Numbered from the stretch's first letter, positions 54,401-61,631 are shown. The stretch is 64,000 bases of DNA from JACVCJ01 sp052437175 (GCA_052437175.1 JBQVOK010000002.1:310001-374000), one strand, 5' to 3'. Notes: generated from the letters alone by a model not told the origin. Program-made: numbers and translations.

Positions 54401-56762
54401 AAGCATTTTCGTAGAGTTGTGTATCGAACTGTTCGATGAGCCCGAAAGTAACAAACGTACGTTCCGAGCCGTTGTACTGGCCGTCTCGATAGATATACGA
54501 AGTTACAAATCGGGTATGGGTAATATGGTCGGTGATGATCTTTTCATCGGCCACGGTAAAATGCGCCGGAATTTTAGATATCCAGGGGCGGCCTTCCCGG
54601 GCGGCTTTCAGGTAGTGTTGCCCCGAATGGCCGTAGCGTATGCTGATCTCCGTACCCATGCCGTTCTCCGAAGAAACGAGCAGGCGCGGAATTACGCCCC
54701 CGGTAAGCTCCAGGTACTGTATGGGACTCTGTTGTGCCCCGGCCAGGGAGCTGGACCATACCAGTGAGGGCATGCCGTTGCCGGCCAGGTCCAGGATAAT
54801 GGCCGAACTTATATTGTCTATCCAGGGCAGGCCTGTAATGCGGCCGCCTTCGGTAAAGCCGTTGCCGCAGGCGTTGTGCCAGTAGCGTATCTCTCCGTTG
54901 CCTATGTACAGGATATCGGCCGTACCGCTGCCGTCCAGGTCATACAGGCGTATGCGCCCGGCATCAAAGCTGGTATCAAAATCGATCAGGGGGGCATTTT
55001 CCATGAGCACGGCTTCGCCAAAGCGGCCGTGGCCCAGGTTGGGATAGTATTCCACCCGGCCATTGCGTATACACACCTGGTCGGGCAGGCCGTCCCCGGT
55101 CATATCGGCCAGGAAATAATCGAGGGCCCCGTTGTCGCCGATCATGGGGGCAAAGCCCGGGGTGGAATGCGGTTTGGCAAACTCATAGGGTTTACCAAAG
55201 CCTTCTTTACCCTTAAAGGGATAGCAGATCATTTTATCGTCGCGCTCCAGCAGCAGGTCCGGGAACCCGTCGGCATCCAGGTCTATAAAGCGGGCCGGGC
55301 CCACCTGCGGAATATTCTCAAAAGAGCGGAATCCCGACCATTTTTCCGTATCGCGGTCATACTCATAATAGCCTGCCGTACGGCCCTGCAGGGTGTACAG
55401 GTTCAGGTTGCCGTCCTGGTCAAAATCGCCCAGGGCGTAAATGCCCATGTCCTGCGCGGGTTTTTGTATAATGGTCTCCTGGCGGCCGAATTCGCCGTTG
55501 CCCAGGTTGGGTTTGTAGTACCAGGTATTGGCCGATTCGGTAAGCAGTCCGGGCAGTCCCTCGCCAAAAAGGTCCAGCAGACGGGTACGGCTGTTGTTAA
55601 AGCCACCCGGAATATTCTCTGCCGTTTGCCGGGTAATGCCCGTAAAGGTGCGGGCCGGCTCGGGTTGTGTATAGGTAAAGCGCAGGGCCGGCAGTTGTTT
55701 TTCGCTGTATTGACCGCTAAACAGATCGCGGCGTACCCCGGTATACGTAATCGTCTGTAAGGTAGTGCCTGCGGCGTTCTCGTTATAGCCACATTCAAAA
55801 ATACCGGTAAGGGATGCCGTAGCGGCCAGTTCCGCAAAATGGTGGAATACCAGTATGCGGCGGCAGAGGCGGTAACTGCGTATCTCAAAACCCGGGTTGT
55901 ATACCGAAAAGGGGTCGGGCCGGCAGGTCCATACGGCGCCGGGCTTGGCGGTACTTTGCGTATAGGGGCGGGCTTCGTATTCGCCATAGTCGAACACAGC
56001 TTCAAAAAGCCAGCTGTTGGCCGGGTCCCATTGCAGGGCCTGTGTTACGGGCTTTGTATTGCCATACTGTATACGTTCCAGGTATTTCTGCGCAAAACCG
56101 CCGGCGGCAAAACGCTTCATGCGCCCGGTCTCATAAGGTTTCAGGGGATCTACCCCACTGCCGTTCTCCGTTTTATAGCGGTATTGTATGGCATTGCCGC
56201 TGTCGTCGAACTGGGTCTCCAGCAGCCAGCTAAAGATGCGTTCCGGCCGTTCGGGATCGGCTATGCGTGTGGTTCCCGAGGCATCCAGGCCATATACGGA
56301 GACCACATTGCCGCGCGTGCGGGTACGCCAGTGTATGGCGCCACTGCTTTTATGCACCCATTTTTCAAAGCGGGTAAAGCTTTCTTCCTGGGTGCAGCGG
56401 TAATAGTAGATGTAATAATCGGCATTCTCTGTGCTTTTGGGCTTCCATTCCTGGCCGTTCTTTAGCAGCTGGGGCACCAGGCTGAGGCCGCCGTTAAAGG
56501 CATAGTCTTCGGTACCGTCGTAGCGGGGCAGCCCTTTTTTGGTATCCAGCGAAATAAACGAAGTGCCCGCAAGGCTCCAGCCCATGCCAAATACCGAATT
56601 GCGGCCGCCGGAACTGTAGTGCAGCGACAGCGAGGGACCAAAACCACTGCGCCCTTCGGGCAGGGGAACGCCCACGGACGCGGCTGCGGAGCCTGTGGCG
56701 GGGTTCACGTCCAGCGTATGCTCCAGCTGCAGGTCCTGTATATTAAGCGTACTGAACTCCAT
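48408..56762 (-). CDS. Fused Tc toxin TcB-TcC with PIN-type cargo
   Basis: 2784 residues, no signal peptide. SpvB-like start (GVPLPEGRSGFGPSLSLHYS), FG-GAP/TcdB propeller repeats, many Rhs repeats forming the cocoon, and the Rhs core RYSGKERDDFTGLYYFGYRY … NNPVNLVDPNGLE ending near residue 2114, where TcC autocleavage is expected. The cargo follows: a Gly/Asn-rich linker (about 2197-2528), a hydrophobic/basic segment (about 2550-2640) and a C-terminal domain of about 137 residues with Asp2656, Glu2694, Asp2741 and Asp2759, laid out as in PIN ribonucleases. TcB and TcC are separate genes in many Tc loci; here they are one. Promoter at 56911-56942. Confidence 0.9.
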   Translation of the reverse strand: MEFSTLNIQDLQLEHTLDVNPATGSAAASVGVPLPEGRSGFGPSLSLHYSSGGRNSVFGMGWSLAGTSFISLDTKKGLPRYDGTEDYAFNGGLSLVPQLLKNGQEWKPKSTENADYYIYYYRCTQEESFTRFEKWVHKSSGAIHWRTRTRGNVVSVYGLDASGTTRIADPERPERIFSWLLETQFDDSGNAIQYRYKTENGSGVDPLKPYETGRMKRFAAGGFAQKYLERIQYGNTKPVTQALQWDPANSWLFEAVFDYGEYEARPYTQSTAKPGAVWTCRPDPFSVYNPGFEIRSYRLCRRILVFHHFAELAATASLTGIFECGYNENAAGTTLQTITYTGVRRDLFSGQYSEKQLPALRFTYTQPEPARTFTGITRQTAENIPGGFNNSRTRLLDLFGEGLPGLLTESANTWYYKPNLGNGEFGRQETIIQKPAQDMGIYALGDFDQDGNLNLYTLQGRTAGYYEYDRDTEKWSGFRSFENIPQVGPARFIDLDADGFPDLLLERDDKMICYPFKGKEGFGKPYEFAKPHSTPGFAPMIGDNGALDYFLADMTGDGLPDQVCIRNGRVEYYPNLGHGRFGEAVLMENAPLIDFDTSFDAGRIRLYDLDGSGTADILYIGNGEIRYWHNACGNGFTEGGRITGLPWIDNISSAIILDLAGNGMPSLVWSSSLAGAQQSPIQYLELTGGVIPRLLVSSENGMGTEISIRYGHSGQHYLKAAREGRPWISKIPAHFTVADEKIITDHITHTRFVTSYIYRDGQYNGSERTFVTFGLIEQFDTQLYENASVTEDKEYVKPVCTRTWIHNGLFGWEQKRSAQYYAGDTERPALPSPFFEQDEALSASDFECGLRALAGRVLRQEVYAADTNGNCAADPYQVMQNAYCIRKLQPGTEERDSCYYVYQSESLSMVYEQQSADPKTAHTLVLAMGPYGDPEKQLSVSYARRSSISDRLPGQSRDYISALVHAYTHTDTADTYLAGTLYESRSYEINQLPHTQDDILDLQQLRPLFDGLIASALAFDKTLSDGGPSAARLISWDRTYFWNTALDAVLPLGQTGSRLFAHHEESACFNDAFITAAYGAKVSPSMLSDAGEGNYILKDNYWWQQSAVNFFRNDAGFNCLDRVERGPGDVTRYGYDPYFLNIIQITDALGNVQQGQIDYNLVEPWRMTDINGNTSETLYDALGMAIAVFSQGTVLDSTANLQLYGSGKAADYQRRSDETFANVLADPALYLQQASSFLFYDLDCWTSDNKPLQSIRITRENLRHDGLGNTENTAVFQLELEYQDGLGRVIQGKRKVEAGPAVKRGPGGTVELDPQGEPVLADSSERWLVSGHVVYNNKLQAVRQYEPFFSTIPDFENDEALETYGVSGRNYYDPLGRVYRSDMPDNTFTEVFYSAWEVQSFDNNDTVDRSLYKTIREMLAPTDPERIAMEKTLAHKETPAVVKMDPLGRELLTIQKNNDGTERKVWNTYDVNGNVASIKDARDLPAFSYSYDMLGRQVYEKSMDAGEKWSFHNNFDQTIHQWDSRNIHQRTRYDRQDRVTDVYVDGAGTDQYTERFIYGEDASVSQAADKNLLGQLVKHYDQAGWSELKVATPGGDPLLTERKLALAYDAEPDWEVPASVSMAAETYISEFSYDALGRCTQQKLPDDTTRRFLFNRGGGLQQLLFSTADGILTDEPVLRSASYNAKGLRENVLLGNNTRISYTYDPLTFRMNRMRSVQTSGSPRVYQDIRYTYDPMGNLVYMNDEAQQPAAADPKVIGGLAVSAHCDYEYDALYQLLKATGRVHQALLKNDYADRSREPGLPADWAKGTRHIGLNNGAAVERYTRTYTYDLAGNIKSIQHAGASQNWTREIWTSATSNRSLPKKDLSDIDVSSPESRFDAAGNCTYMPHLRRIDWNYRNNIARVVVIDRSGDGKHNDEEYYVYAGDGMRIRKISCRLVDVPGNVLEITEKIYLDGCEIKRITRGGTEQLLRITSHIGDDNNKLAQVHAWKKDTLSRETDDISKKKIHYQLHNHLGSAALELDEKGDIISYEEYFPYGGTAFIAGKSKRDIDLKDYRYSGKERDDFTGLYYFGYRYYAHWIGGWINPDPLGPEDSENLYMYVHNNPVNLVDPNGLETKKRGRLHYTATQQEQIAAYNRSLTPDQIAQFRREGRTILYYTPGRGVEAVTPDEARRRTEATLRSGGDVTIIQQPSAPSDPGDGNGGQGPANEGGGPGTEPAEGEPPIVLPGEQPPPPGAAGSTTTGADGAAPDSNGTGRSTDTSGGSVNNGTNGGNQPGTNAGGGGGNTGDGNTPGNGESPGNGGQGQQGNGPGGGGNAENGNGNGAVPGSGGTSGVGNRTGNGNGNGTTPARNNNPGNGGRPGANGRGNNSGNGSREGSERGSERGVPGGQEDGSENGQLGGEIGGDDRGSLDGHIDGSLNGVRGGTLLRGDGSNGETGETPGANAGNPGEGNPAGSEQGIQGAEGNNGDGNENAGGNGNNGNGANGGNGNNSGNGGEQSQGQQGQGQQGTPGDPRSNWMDTVTHYTGYLNLEFGGNQNGGEAGGIPGGMDLFGWRPPMWVRRTMQVLYVATTIITTVIPIGKAAIAAKVAIQGALKVGLRATARRLLTAAAARIPTRAAMSAGLQRLRGSIGTGLSAIGGLFKRAPRSLPARTLNLDAGALTNLAAKSRFNSVVRAMRTEMRGANLVATPTALAESWNQALTHGNFIQRMRWRWNARSITTIVENPAAEFAITASRRLGAEDLRIFGTAYRMGIRTLTTDGTFVRTFQNRFRIVLDAVVFPPLRF
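49180..50175 (-). repeat. Low-complexity coding stretch in the TcC cargo
   Basis: About 330 codons are mainly Gly, Asn, Glu, Pro and Ser, with repeated short words such as GNGNG, GNNG, SERGSERG and GQQGQG. On the plus strand it shows as Pro-rich frames, which are shadows. The stretch would be unstructured. It lies between the Rhs core and the toxin domain and is prone to length change by slippage. Confidence 0.85.
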
Positions 56763-56910
56763 GGCATACTACAGTAAACGGTTTCACATCAGCCTGCAGA
56801 ACGCACGCTAAGCCCGGAACACAGGTTTCCGGCGAGTTGTTTAAACATAATATGCGGGGTATCGGGCGGGGTAAAGCAGATAAGATATTCATAAGGGTAA
56901 GGTTATGAAC

Positions 56911-56942
56911 CAAATGTATTGTTATTTTTTTTACATCTGCAA
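56911..56942 (-). promoter_or_regulatory. Promoter of the Tc toxin operon
   Basis: On the minus strand, TTG (56942-56940) and TACATTTG (56918-56911) lie 24 nt apart from start to start, an exact fit to the Bacteroidota consensus. The transcript would start near 56904, giving a leader of about 140 nt before the TcB-C start. The 506-base gap 56763-57268 holds this promoter, the palindromic element at 57091 and otherwise AT-rich sequence without a credible gene. Confidence 0.6.
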
Positions 56943-57090
56943 CTTTGTAGGCAAAAAAAATTTCAACAGGGCAGCAAAGTCAGTCTGGTAAAGAAAAATG
57001 CATTGAACTATTACATACAAAGCACACAGAAAGGGATCTACAAGCACAAAACAAGGCTGAAAACCTTATGGGGATTGATCTTTTTGTTTT

Positions 57091-57127
57091 GGGCGCCTCG
57101 CTTACAGCGAGGTCCCTCGCGCGGGGG
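57091..57127. repeat. GC-rich palindromic (REP-like) element
   Basis: GGGCGC, then the stem CCTCGC-ttaca-GCGAGG, then TCCCTCGCGCGGGGG, embedded in AT-rich sequence. Same order of blocks as the element at 38901 (GGGCGC, cgcTT hairpin, TCC.TCGCGCGGG) but lacking its middle part. The two lie on either side of the Tc operon. Confidence 0.45.
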
Positions 57128-57268
57128 CACTTCGCCAATATTTATACATATCCGTACAAATAAACAGGCATTATTTCAAAAAATAGACAGCAGTGTATTG
57201 CAATGCAACTACGCCATTGAACGCTACAACCCCAAACGTTTTTGTTTACCGGTAGCCCGGATAGAGCT

Positions 57269-57718
57269 TTAATCGGCCAGCAGGTTGTTCAGCAGCGGAA
57301 ATTTTTCTTCGATCGAACCTTCATCTGCCTGTCCGTCTCCATCCTGGTCGCCGTATTCCAGTCCGGCGCGTATCAGGCTCTTCAGCCGCGGCAGATTTTC
57401 AGGGCCGGCCTGTTGCACAGTTTCTGCAAAAGCGCTTTCCCCCCGGCGGTAAATGATCTGTGTAATTACCTGTCCCAGATCGTAACAGCCGGCGCCATCG
57501 CCACAATGCAACGCTGCTATCCTGCGTAAGGCTTCCGCATCGCCTTCCAGGTTACGTTCTATCAGGGTACAAAGTTCCCGGTTCTCCTGCCAGCTCTGCT
57601 GCCGGTACAGGGTATCCCCTATGCGTATACCTTTTACTTCGCGCTGGCTGCATGCCGTCCATAAAAGTAAAAACAGCGCAGATAGCAGCGGTATTTTTTT
57701 CAGCAGGGTATTTTGCAT
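57269..57718 (-). CDS. Lipoprotein of unknown function
   Basis: 149 residues from ATG 57718 (a longer frame to 57793 lacks a signal). Signal MQNTLLKKIPLLSALFLL with lipobox LLWTAC, Cys23. The mature part is acidic and helical, with paired Cys (ALHCGDGAGCYD) and an Asp-rich EF-hand-like loop DQDGDGQADEGS near the C-terminus that could bind calcium. It ends PLLNNLLAD. It lies 10 bases after the propeller-like gene. A 12-codon remnant of a paralogue is found at 59079. Confidence 0.65.
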   Translation of the reverse strand: MQNTLLKKIPLLSALFLLLWTACSQREVKGIRIGDTLYRQQSWQENRELCTLIERNLEGDAEALRRIAALHCGDGAGCYDLGQVITQIIYRRGESAFAETVQQAGPENLPRLKSLIRAGLEYGDQDGDGQADEGSIEEKFPLLNNLLAD

Positions 57719-57728
57719 ATTTACCGTA

Positions 57729-58943
57729 TTAAGGTTCCAGCCGCAGCAGTTTAATGTACATATATTTATCGGGATCGTATTCCGGCAGTACATGAGACCG
57801 GTTCAGGACAAGCACAGAACCGTCCGGCATAAGGCTCACCTTTTCTGCAAAAACCTTTGGGATGTCCGGGTAATTCTTTGTCTTTTGTATCCGCAGATCT
57901 TTGTCCAGCCATGTACCGTTAAAATTAGAGCCATAACTATTGAATGCAAAATACCCGCCGTTTTCCAGCGGAAGCAGGTAAGCGGGCGGCAGGTAGCCGG
58001 AGGCGGTTTCCGGCGCATCTGCAGTGTTTGTCAGTATTCCGGCGTTGTACCATTTCAGTTCGGCGGCATCTGTATTCCAGGTAAGTGCACCGGAATGTGT
58101 AAAGTATATCTTATCCCGGTCAGAAAAAGGAAATGGTCTTTGCAGCTTACGGTCGGCGCTCAGCCAGGTACAGCGGGGACCCATCAGCGTCAGATCGTAG
58201 AAGCTTATGTCAAAGCCGGAGCCGGTCACCTTCAGTTCTGCATCCCAGAGCCCTTCATAATTGGGTTCATCTACCGCAGCCTGCCAGTTTCGTTTCCCCT
58301 CCGGGGAGATGCTGTACAGTTTCAGGCGGCCCTTATCTACGCTCAGGACATTTACCATACTGTCTCTACCGCTTCCGGCAGGGATCTTTACTTTCTTTAC
58401 GCGCTCCCGTATAAAATCGCGTTCTTTCAGCAGCAGTACGTACAGGTTGCCGGAACTGTCGGCCTGTATATCCTGCATATACGTATAGGCACAGGTCCTG
58501 CATAGTTTTGTTTCCCACAATATCTGGCCCCTGCTGTTTATTTCGGCCACCCATGCGGGGTCATAACGCCAGGAGAAAGAGGGCGCATTGCCGGCCAGAA
58601 AGGTGCGGCCCTTATACTGCACAAGCCGGTCTATATTGTAGTCCGGGAATACCAGTTCCCGCTCCTTTTCCAGGCGGGCATTCAGCCAGATCAGTCCGCT
58701 CCCGGACCTTTTTCTTTGCAGGCTTATGCCTCGTATACTATCCGTATACTCCGTGCGGAAATAGGTGGCGATCAGCACCGAACCATCCGGCTGCACCAGC
58801 ATGTCTCTGGGGTTATAGATATCTTTACCCACTTCCGAAAAATAGAGATCAACGCTTTGGTATGCCTGCGTCTGCGTATAGGAAAGGCGGCAGATTCCGC
58901 AGGTTACTGCCAGTAAAATAAGTGTGTGAATGCATATACGCAT
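57729..58943 (-). CDS. Secreted beta-propeller-like protein
   Basis: 404 residues, signal peptide (about 1-23, ending SYTQT). Repeated blocks of the type PRDMLVQPDGSVLIATYF, DIQADSSGNLYVLLL and KVSLMPDGSVLVLNRS indicate a propeller-like fold. No catalytic motif is seen. It is probably periplasmic or surface exposed. Forms a two-gene unit with the downstream lipoprotein. Confidence 0.65.
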   Translation of the reverse strand: MRICIHTLILLAVTCGICRLSYTQTQAYQSVDLYFSEVGKDIYNPRDMLVQPDGSVLIATYFRTEYTDSIRGISLQRKRSGSGLIWLNARLEKERELVFPDYNIDRLVQYKGRTFLAGNAPSFSWRYDPAWVAEINSRGQILWETKLCRTCAYTYMQDIQADSSGNLYVLLLKERDFIRERVKKVKIPAGSGRDSMVNVLSVDKGRLKLYSISPEGKRNWQAAVDEPNYEGLWDAELKVTGSGFDISFYDLTLMGPRCTWLSADRKLQRPFPFSDRDKIYFTHSGALTWNTDAAELKWYNAGILTNTADAPETASGYLPPAYLLPLENGGYFAFNSYGSNFNGTWLDKDLRIQKTKNYPDIPKVFAEKVSLMPDGSVLVLNRSHVLPEYDPDKYMYIKLLRLEP

Positions 58944-59078
58944 AAAACGGGTGCAGGAGGGTTATGGAGATTTAGTGTGGTACTAAAGATAGAAAAAAAT
59001 GAAATAGCTATAAGCTTATAGCCATTAGCTTAACTTCGGGGTTCAGGCCTTTAGCCTTAAAGCGGCCCGGATAGAGAT

Positions 59079-59117
59079 TTAATCAGCCAGTATTTTATTC
59101 AGCAGGGCATTTTTCAT
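59079..59117 (-). pseudogene. Deletion remnant of a lipoprotein paralogue
   Basis: The 13 codons read MKNALLNKILAD-stop. The first half matches the start of the lipoprotein at 57718 (MQNTLLKKI). The second half matches its end (LLNNLLAD-stop), and the next bases (TCTATCCGGGC) also agree. The middle, about 137 codons, is missing. CTGCTGAA occurs at both ends of the intact gene and could have mediated the deletion. The rest of the 236-base gap (58944-59179) has a perfect 16-bp palindrome at 59007-59022. Confidence 0.65.
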
Positions 59118-59179
59118 ATTTCGTAAGTGTGTGGCGATTCATCTATCGTTCCTGCAGGGGGAACATGTTACAGTACATT

Positions 59180-59809
59180 TTATTCAACAGGAAAAAGGGC
59201 CGGGAAACAACTACGGCCGAGTACGGTGTTCTCTTCACTGCGGAGCAGGATATAGCTGCCCGATGAAAAGGACGGATCGGCATCCCGGTTCCCTGCAAAA
59301 CAACGGATCAGCTCCTCCGTCGTTATACGCATCGTGTACTTACTACGGGTTTCTGTATCTGTTAAAAGTCCGGACATACGCTTTTCTGCCGCATTATACT
59401 TTAGTTTACCCGTATAGAGCAGCGGTCCACCGTGGCAGCGCAGTGTAAGGCAGGAGATCCGCAGCCCGCTGTCGGCAGTCAGCATCCGGTAGAGAAAGTT
59501 GGGGCTAAAAGAGAAAAGCGGGTGTGCAGAAAGATCCAGCTCCAGGCTTTCTGTTGCCTTTACGTTCAGCAGGGTATCCAGCTGCTGTTGTGCGGAAATA
59601 CGGACCTGCAGGCGGTAGGTACCGGGCTTCAGCTCAAATTCGGAGGCAGACGTGTGTAGTACTTCTTTCGCCTTACGGAATACGGTAATGCTATACGGAT
59701 TCAGCACATCCTGTTCCCCGCAGGGCAGCTTCAGGCGTACGGGAGTGGCCCGCAGCAGAAAAGAAGCCACAAAAAAGAAACCGAAAAAGAAGAGGGTGCG
59801 GATGTACAT
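59180..59809 (-). CDS. Secreted protein of unknown function
   Basis: 209 residues with signal peptide (MYIRTLFFFGFFFVASFLLRA). The middle has a beta-sandwich feel (FELKPGTYRLQVRISAQQQ, a PEGA-like phrase), followed by a polar C-terminal half with several Cys. No family recognised. A lipoprotein-gene remnant lies 62 bases downstream, in the same relative place as the intact lipoprotein gene after the 57729 gene. Confidence 0.55.
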   Translation of the reverse strand: MYIRTLFFFGFFFVASFLLRATPVRLKLPCGEQDVLNPYSITVFRKAKEVLHTSASEFELKPGTYRLQVRISAQQQLDTLLNVKATESLELDLSAHPLFSFSPNFLYRMLTADSGLRISCLTLRCHGGPLLYTGKLKYNAAEKRMSGLLTDTETRSKYTMRITTEELIRCFAGNRDADPSFSSGSYILLRSEENTVLGRSCFPALFPVE

Positions 59810-59914
59810 AGGTAGCGGTTTTATAGTTAAATATATAAATTTATTTAGAAATAAATAATATCTCGACTTTCAGGCACATACCTCCTCTGCGGTAATATTG
59901 AACTTCCCACTGCG

Positions 59915-60418
59915 TTAGCGCCTTAGCTGCTCCTGTACCAGCTTGTATACCTGTTCCGCATCGGGTATAACTTCCAGCTCATAAAGGACCGCCGGCTGGG
60001 ATACCTGCAACGGCATAAACCGAATGCTTCCATAGCCTTTACGGTAGGGTTTAAAAACGGCCGCCGACATATCTGCAAAGGCCAGTATGCGTTGTTCCTT
60101 AGCCGGGAAATGAGCAACAATAATGACCCGTTGCCGGCTGATGCCGTAAAAAATGTGCTGTCTCCTGCGTATACCCAACAAATACCGCAGCAAGGGGTAA
60201 ATGGCCATCGGAATAAAACAGGGCCACAAAAAGGCTATAGCCTGCTTCGGGAAAAGGACGAACAGCAGGCCGGCAAACAGCAGAAAAAGCAGGCTCAGGC
60301 CCAGGTACACATAATCGTACCAGGCCCATACAAAGCCCCTGAAAGGCCGCCCCGAGTACAGCAGCTCTTCGCCGGGCTGCAGGTATGGCTGCATAAATTC
60401 TGAAACAGATGTTGACAT
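59915..60418 (-). CDS. PH-domain-like membrane protein
   Basis: 167 residues from ATG 60418 (an upstream frame start at 60442 has no support). Residues 1-35 contain LQPGEELLYSGRPFRGFVW, then two membrane segments (about 38-60 and 65-88). The soluble tail has YGISRQRVIIVAHFPAKEQR and ends EQVYKLVQEQLRR, as in bacterial PH (YdbS-like) proteins. Role unknown. Its upstream region holds the 21-bp repeat array. Confidence 0.65.
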   Translation of the reverse strand: MSTSVSEFMQPYLQPGEELLYSGRPFRGFVWAWYDYVYLGLSLLFLLFAGLLFVLFPKQAIAFLWPCFIPMAIYPLLRYLLGIRRRQHIFYGISRQRVIIVAHFPAKEQRILAFADMSAAVFKPYRKGYGSIRFMPLQVSQPAVLYELEVIPDAEQVYKLVQEQLRR

Positions 60419-60526
60419 AGTGCATCGTATAGTTATCTGCAATTATCTGCATTATATAGTACATAAAGAAATGTAGTCAGAATGCCGGTACGTCAGGCGA
60501 ACAACTATCCGCTTTAACTCCCAAAT

Positions 60527-60855
60527 GCAAATGTTTAGAACGAATGGCCAAACATTTAACGAAACTGCCTAAACCCTTAGCCGAAAGGCCCCAATGTTCA
60601 GCGGCAGAGGCCCTGTGTTTAGGTTCCCCCGCCAAACGTTTAGGTTGCGAGGTCAAACGTTTAGCTAAAACTATCAAACGTTTAGGTTCCCGGGCTAAAC
60701 GTTTAGGTTCCTGACCTAAATTTTCAGGTTATACAACCTAAACGTTTGGGTTCCGAAGCTAAATTTTTAGGTTCCTGAGCTAAACGTTTAGGTCCCACAC
60801 CTAAATGTTTAGGTTACCAGACCTAAACGTTTGAGTTCCGCACCTAAACCGGCCT
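60527..60855. repeat. 16-unit tandem array with palindromic core
   Basis: Consensus unit CTAAACGTTTAGGTTCCNNNG. The centre of the 12-bp core CTAAACGTTTAG recurs at 60532, 553, 574, 595, 616, 637, 658, 679, 700, 721, 743, 764, 785, 806, 828 and 849: 13 steps of 21 bases and two of 22. Outer units are degenerate and inner units are close to consensus. The array lies in the 660-base gap between divergent genes (60418 and 61079). From 60856 to 61078 the gap is AT-rich with no other feature seen. Short frames through the array are an effect of its 21-base period. Confidence 0.9.
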
Positions 60856-61078
60856 GCAGCCATTAGCCGCAACCTGCTTTTATCTTCATTCGTCGAAAAT
60901 TACGCGCCTATACATATCCGTAAACTGGTAAAAACGAAAAAGTTACCGTGCTCTATTTAGAGACAAAAACTATTTTTCACAAAATTTTAAAGTTTATCAT
61001 ATACGAATACCTGTATTGCTGCGTATTATATAATACCACAGCGCTGTGCATGATGTCATAATTTAATAATAGTTTATC

Positions 61079-61573
61079 ATGCCATTGGAAAATCTAATGG
61101 ATCTGCATTTCACTCCGGCTGAAATGAATACGATCCGCACACTCCTGGACTCTCTGCAAAGCAACCTTACCCCCAAAGGCCGAAACCTGAGCGCCGATGA
61201 GCGCCGGGAATTAGGCAGCATCAACGAACAGAACAAGCTTCTGGTATTAAAAGTGTGGGACTACCGTAACCAGCAACCCGCACTGAGCAGTCCGCAGGTA
61301 AACTGGCCCGAATTTGAGGCAGACCTGCAGGACCGTAACTTCCTCGAAGAAGTGCTTAACCGCCTGCGTTCCCTGGCAGAGATCAGCTCCGATGCCAAGA
61401 TCCTGCACGACCGCGACGTGTACCTGGCCTCTCTCAGCGATTACAACTACACCAAGTACATGGCCGGCACCCAAACGCCGGGGTATGATGTAAAGCTGGA
61501 GGACATAAAGCAGTTCTTCCCCGGTACCGGGCCCCGGCAAAAAGGTGAGCCCACAGACAACAATACCGCTTAG
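61079..61573 (+). CDS. Cytosolic helical protein of unknown function
   Basis: 164 residues, no signal peptide. Mostly helical (PAEMNTIRTLLDSLQSNL … NFLEEVLNRLRSLAEISS) with a conserved-looking ending (DYNYTKYMAGTQTPGYDVKLEDIKQFFPG). No family recognised; it reads like a lineage-specific protein. A second Met at 61097 is an alternative start. It lies 220 bases beyond the repeat array and ends before a strong terminator. Confidence 0.6.
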   Translation: MPLENLMDLHFTPAEMNTIRTLLDSLQSNLTPKGRNLSADERRELGSINEQNKLLVLKVWDYRNQQPALSSPQVNWPEFEADLQDRNFLEEVLNRLRSLAEISSDAKILHDRDVYLASLSDYNYTKYMAGTQTPGYDVKLEDIKQFFPGTGPRQKGEPTDNNTA

Positions 61574-61599
61574 CGGCGGTACAACATACGCGTATGAAC

Positions 61600-61631
61600 A
61601 AAAAAGCACCTCCTCAGGGGTGCTTTTTTTT
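61600..61631. terminator. Bidirectional terminator
   Basis: AAAAAAGCACC / GGTGCTTTTTT stem with an 8-base loop, T runs on both strands, between the convergent genes ending at 61573 and 61662. Confidence 0.9.

Noticed and set aside
56919..57272. 117-residue plus-strand frame between the Tc operon and the lipoprotein gene
   Set aside because: It crosses the palindromic element, has no signal or domain, and overlaps the predicted Tc promoter.
59007..59022. 16-bp perfect palindrome GCTATAAGCTTATAGC
   Set aside because: A single AT-rich copy in an intergenic gap with no partner site; too little to assign an operator.
60477..60677. 66-residue minus-strand frame through the repeat array, with heptad-like KRL words
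   Set aside because: The 21-base period keeps one frame open by itself. There is no signal, no start context, and the two 22-base steps break the frame across the array.
60527..60855. CRISPR-like array
   Set aside because: The constant part is only about 12-16 bases, the variable part 5-9 bases, and no cas genes are present.
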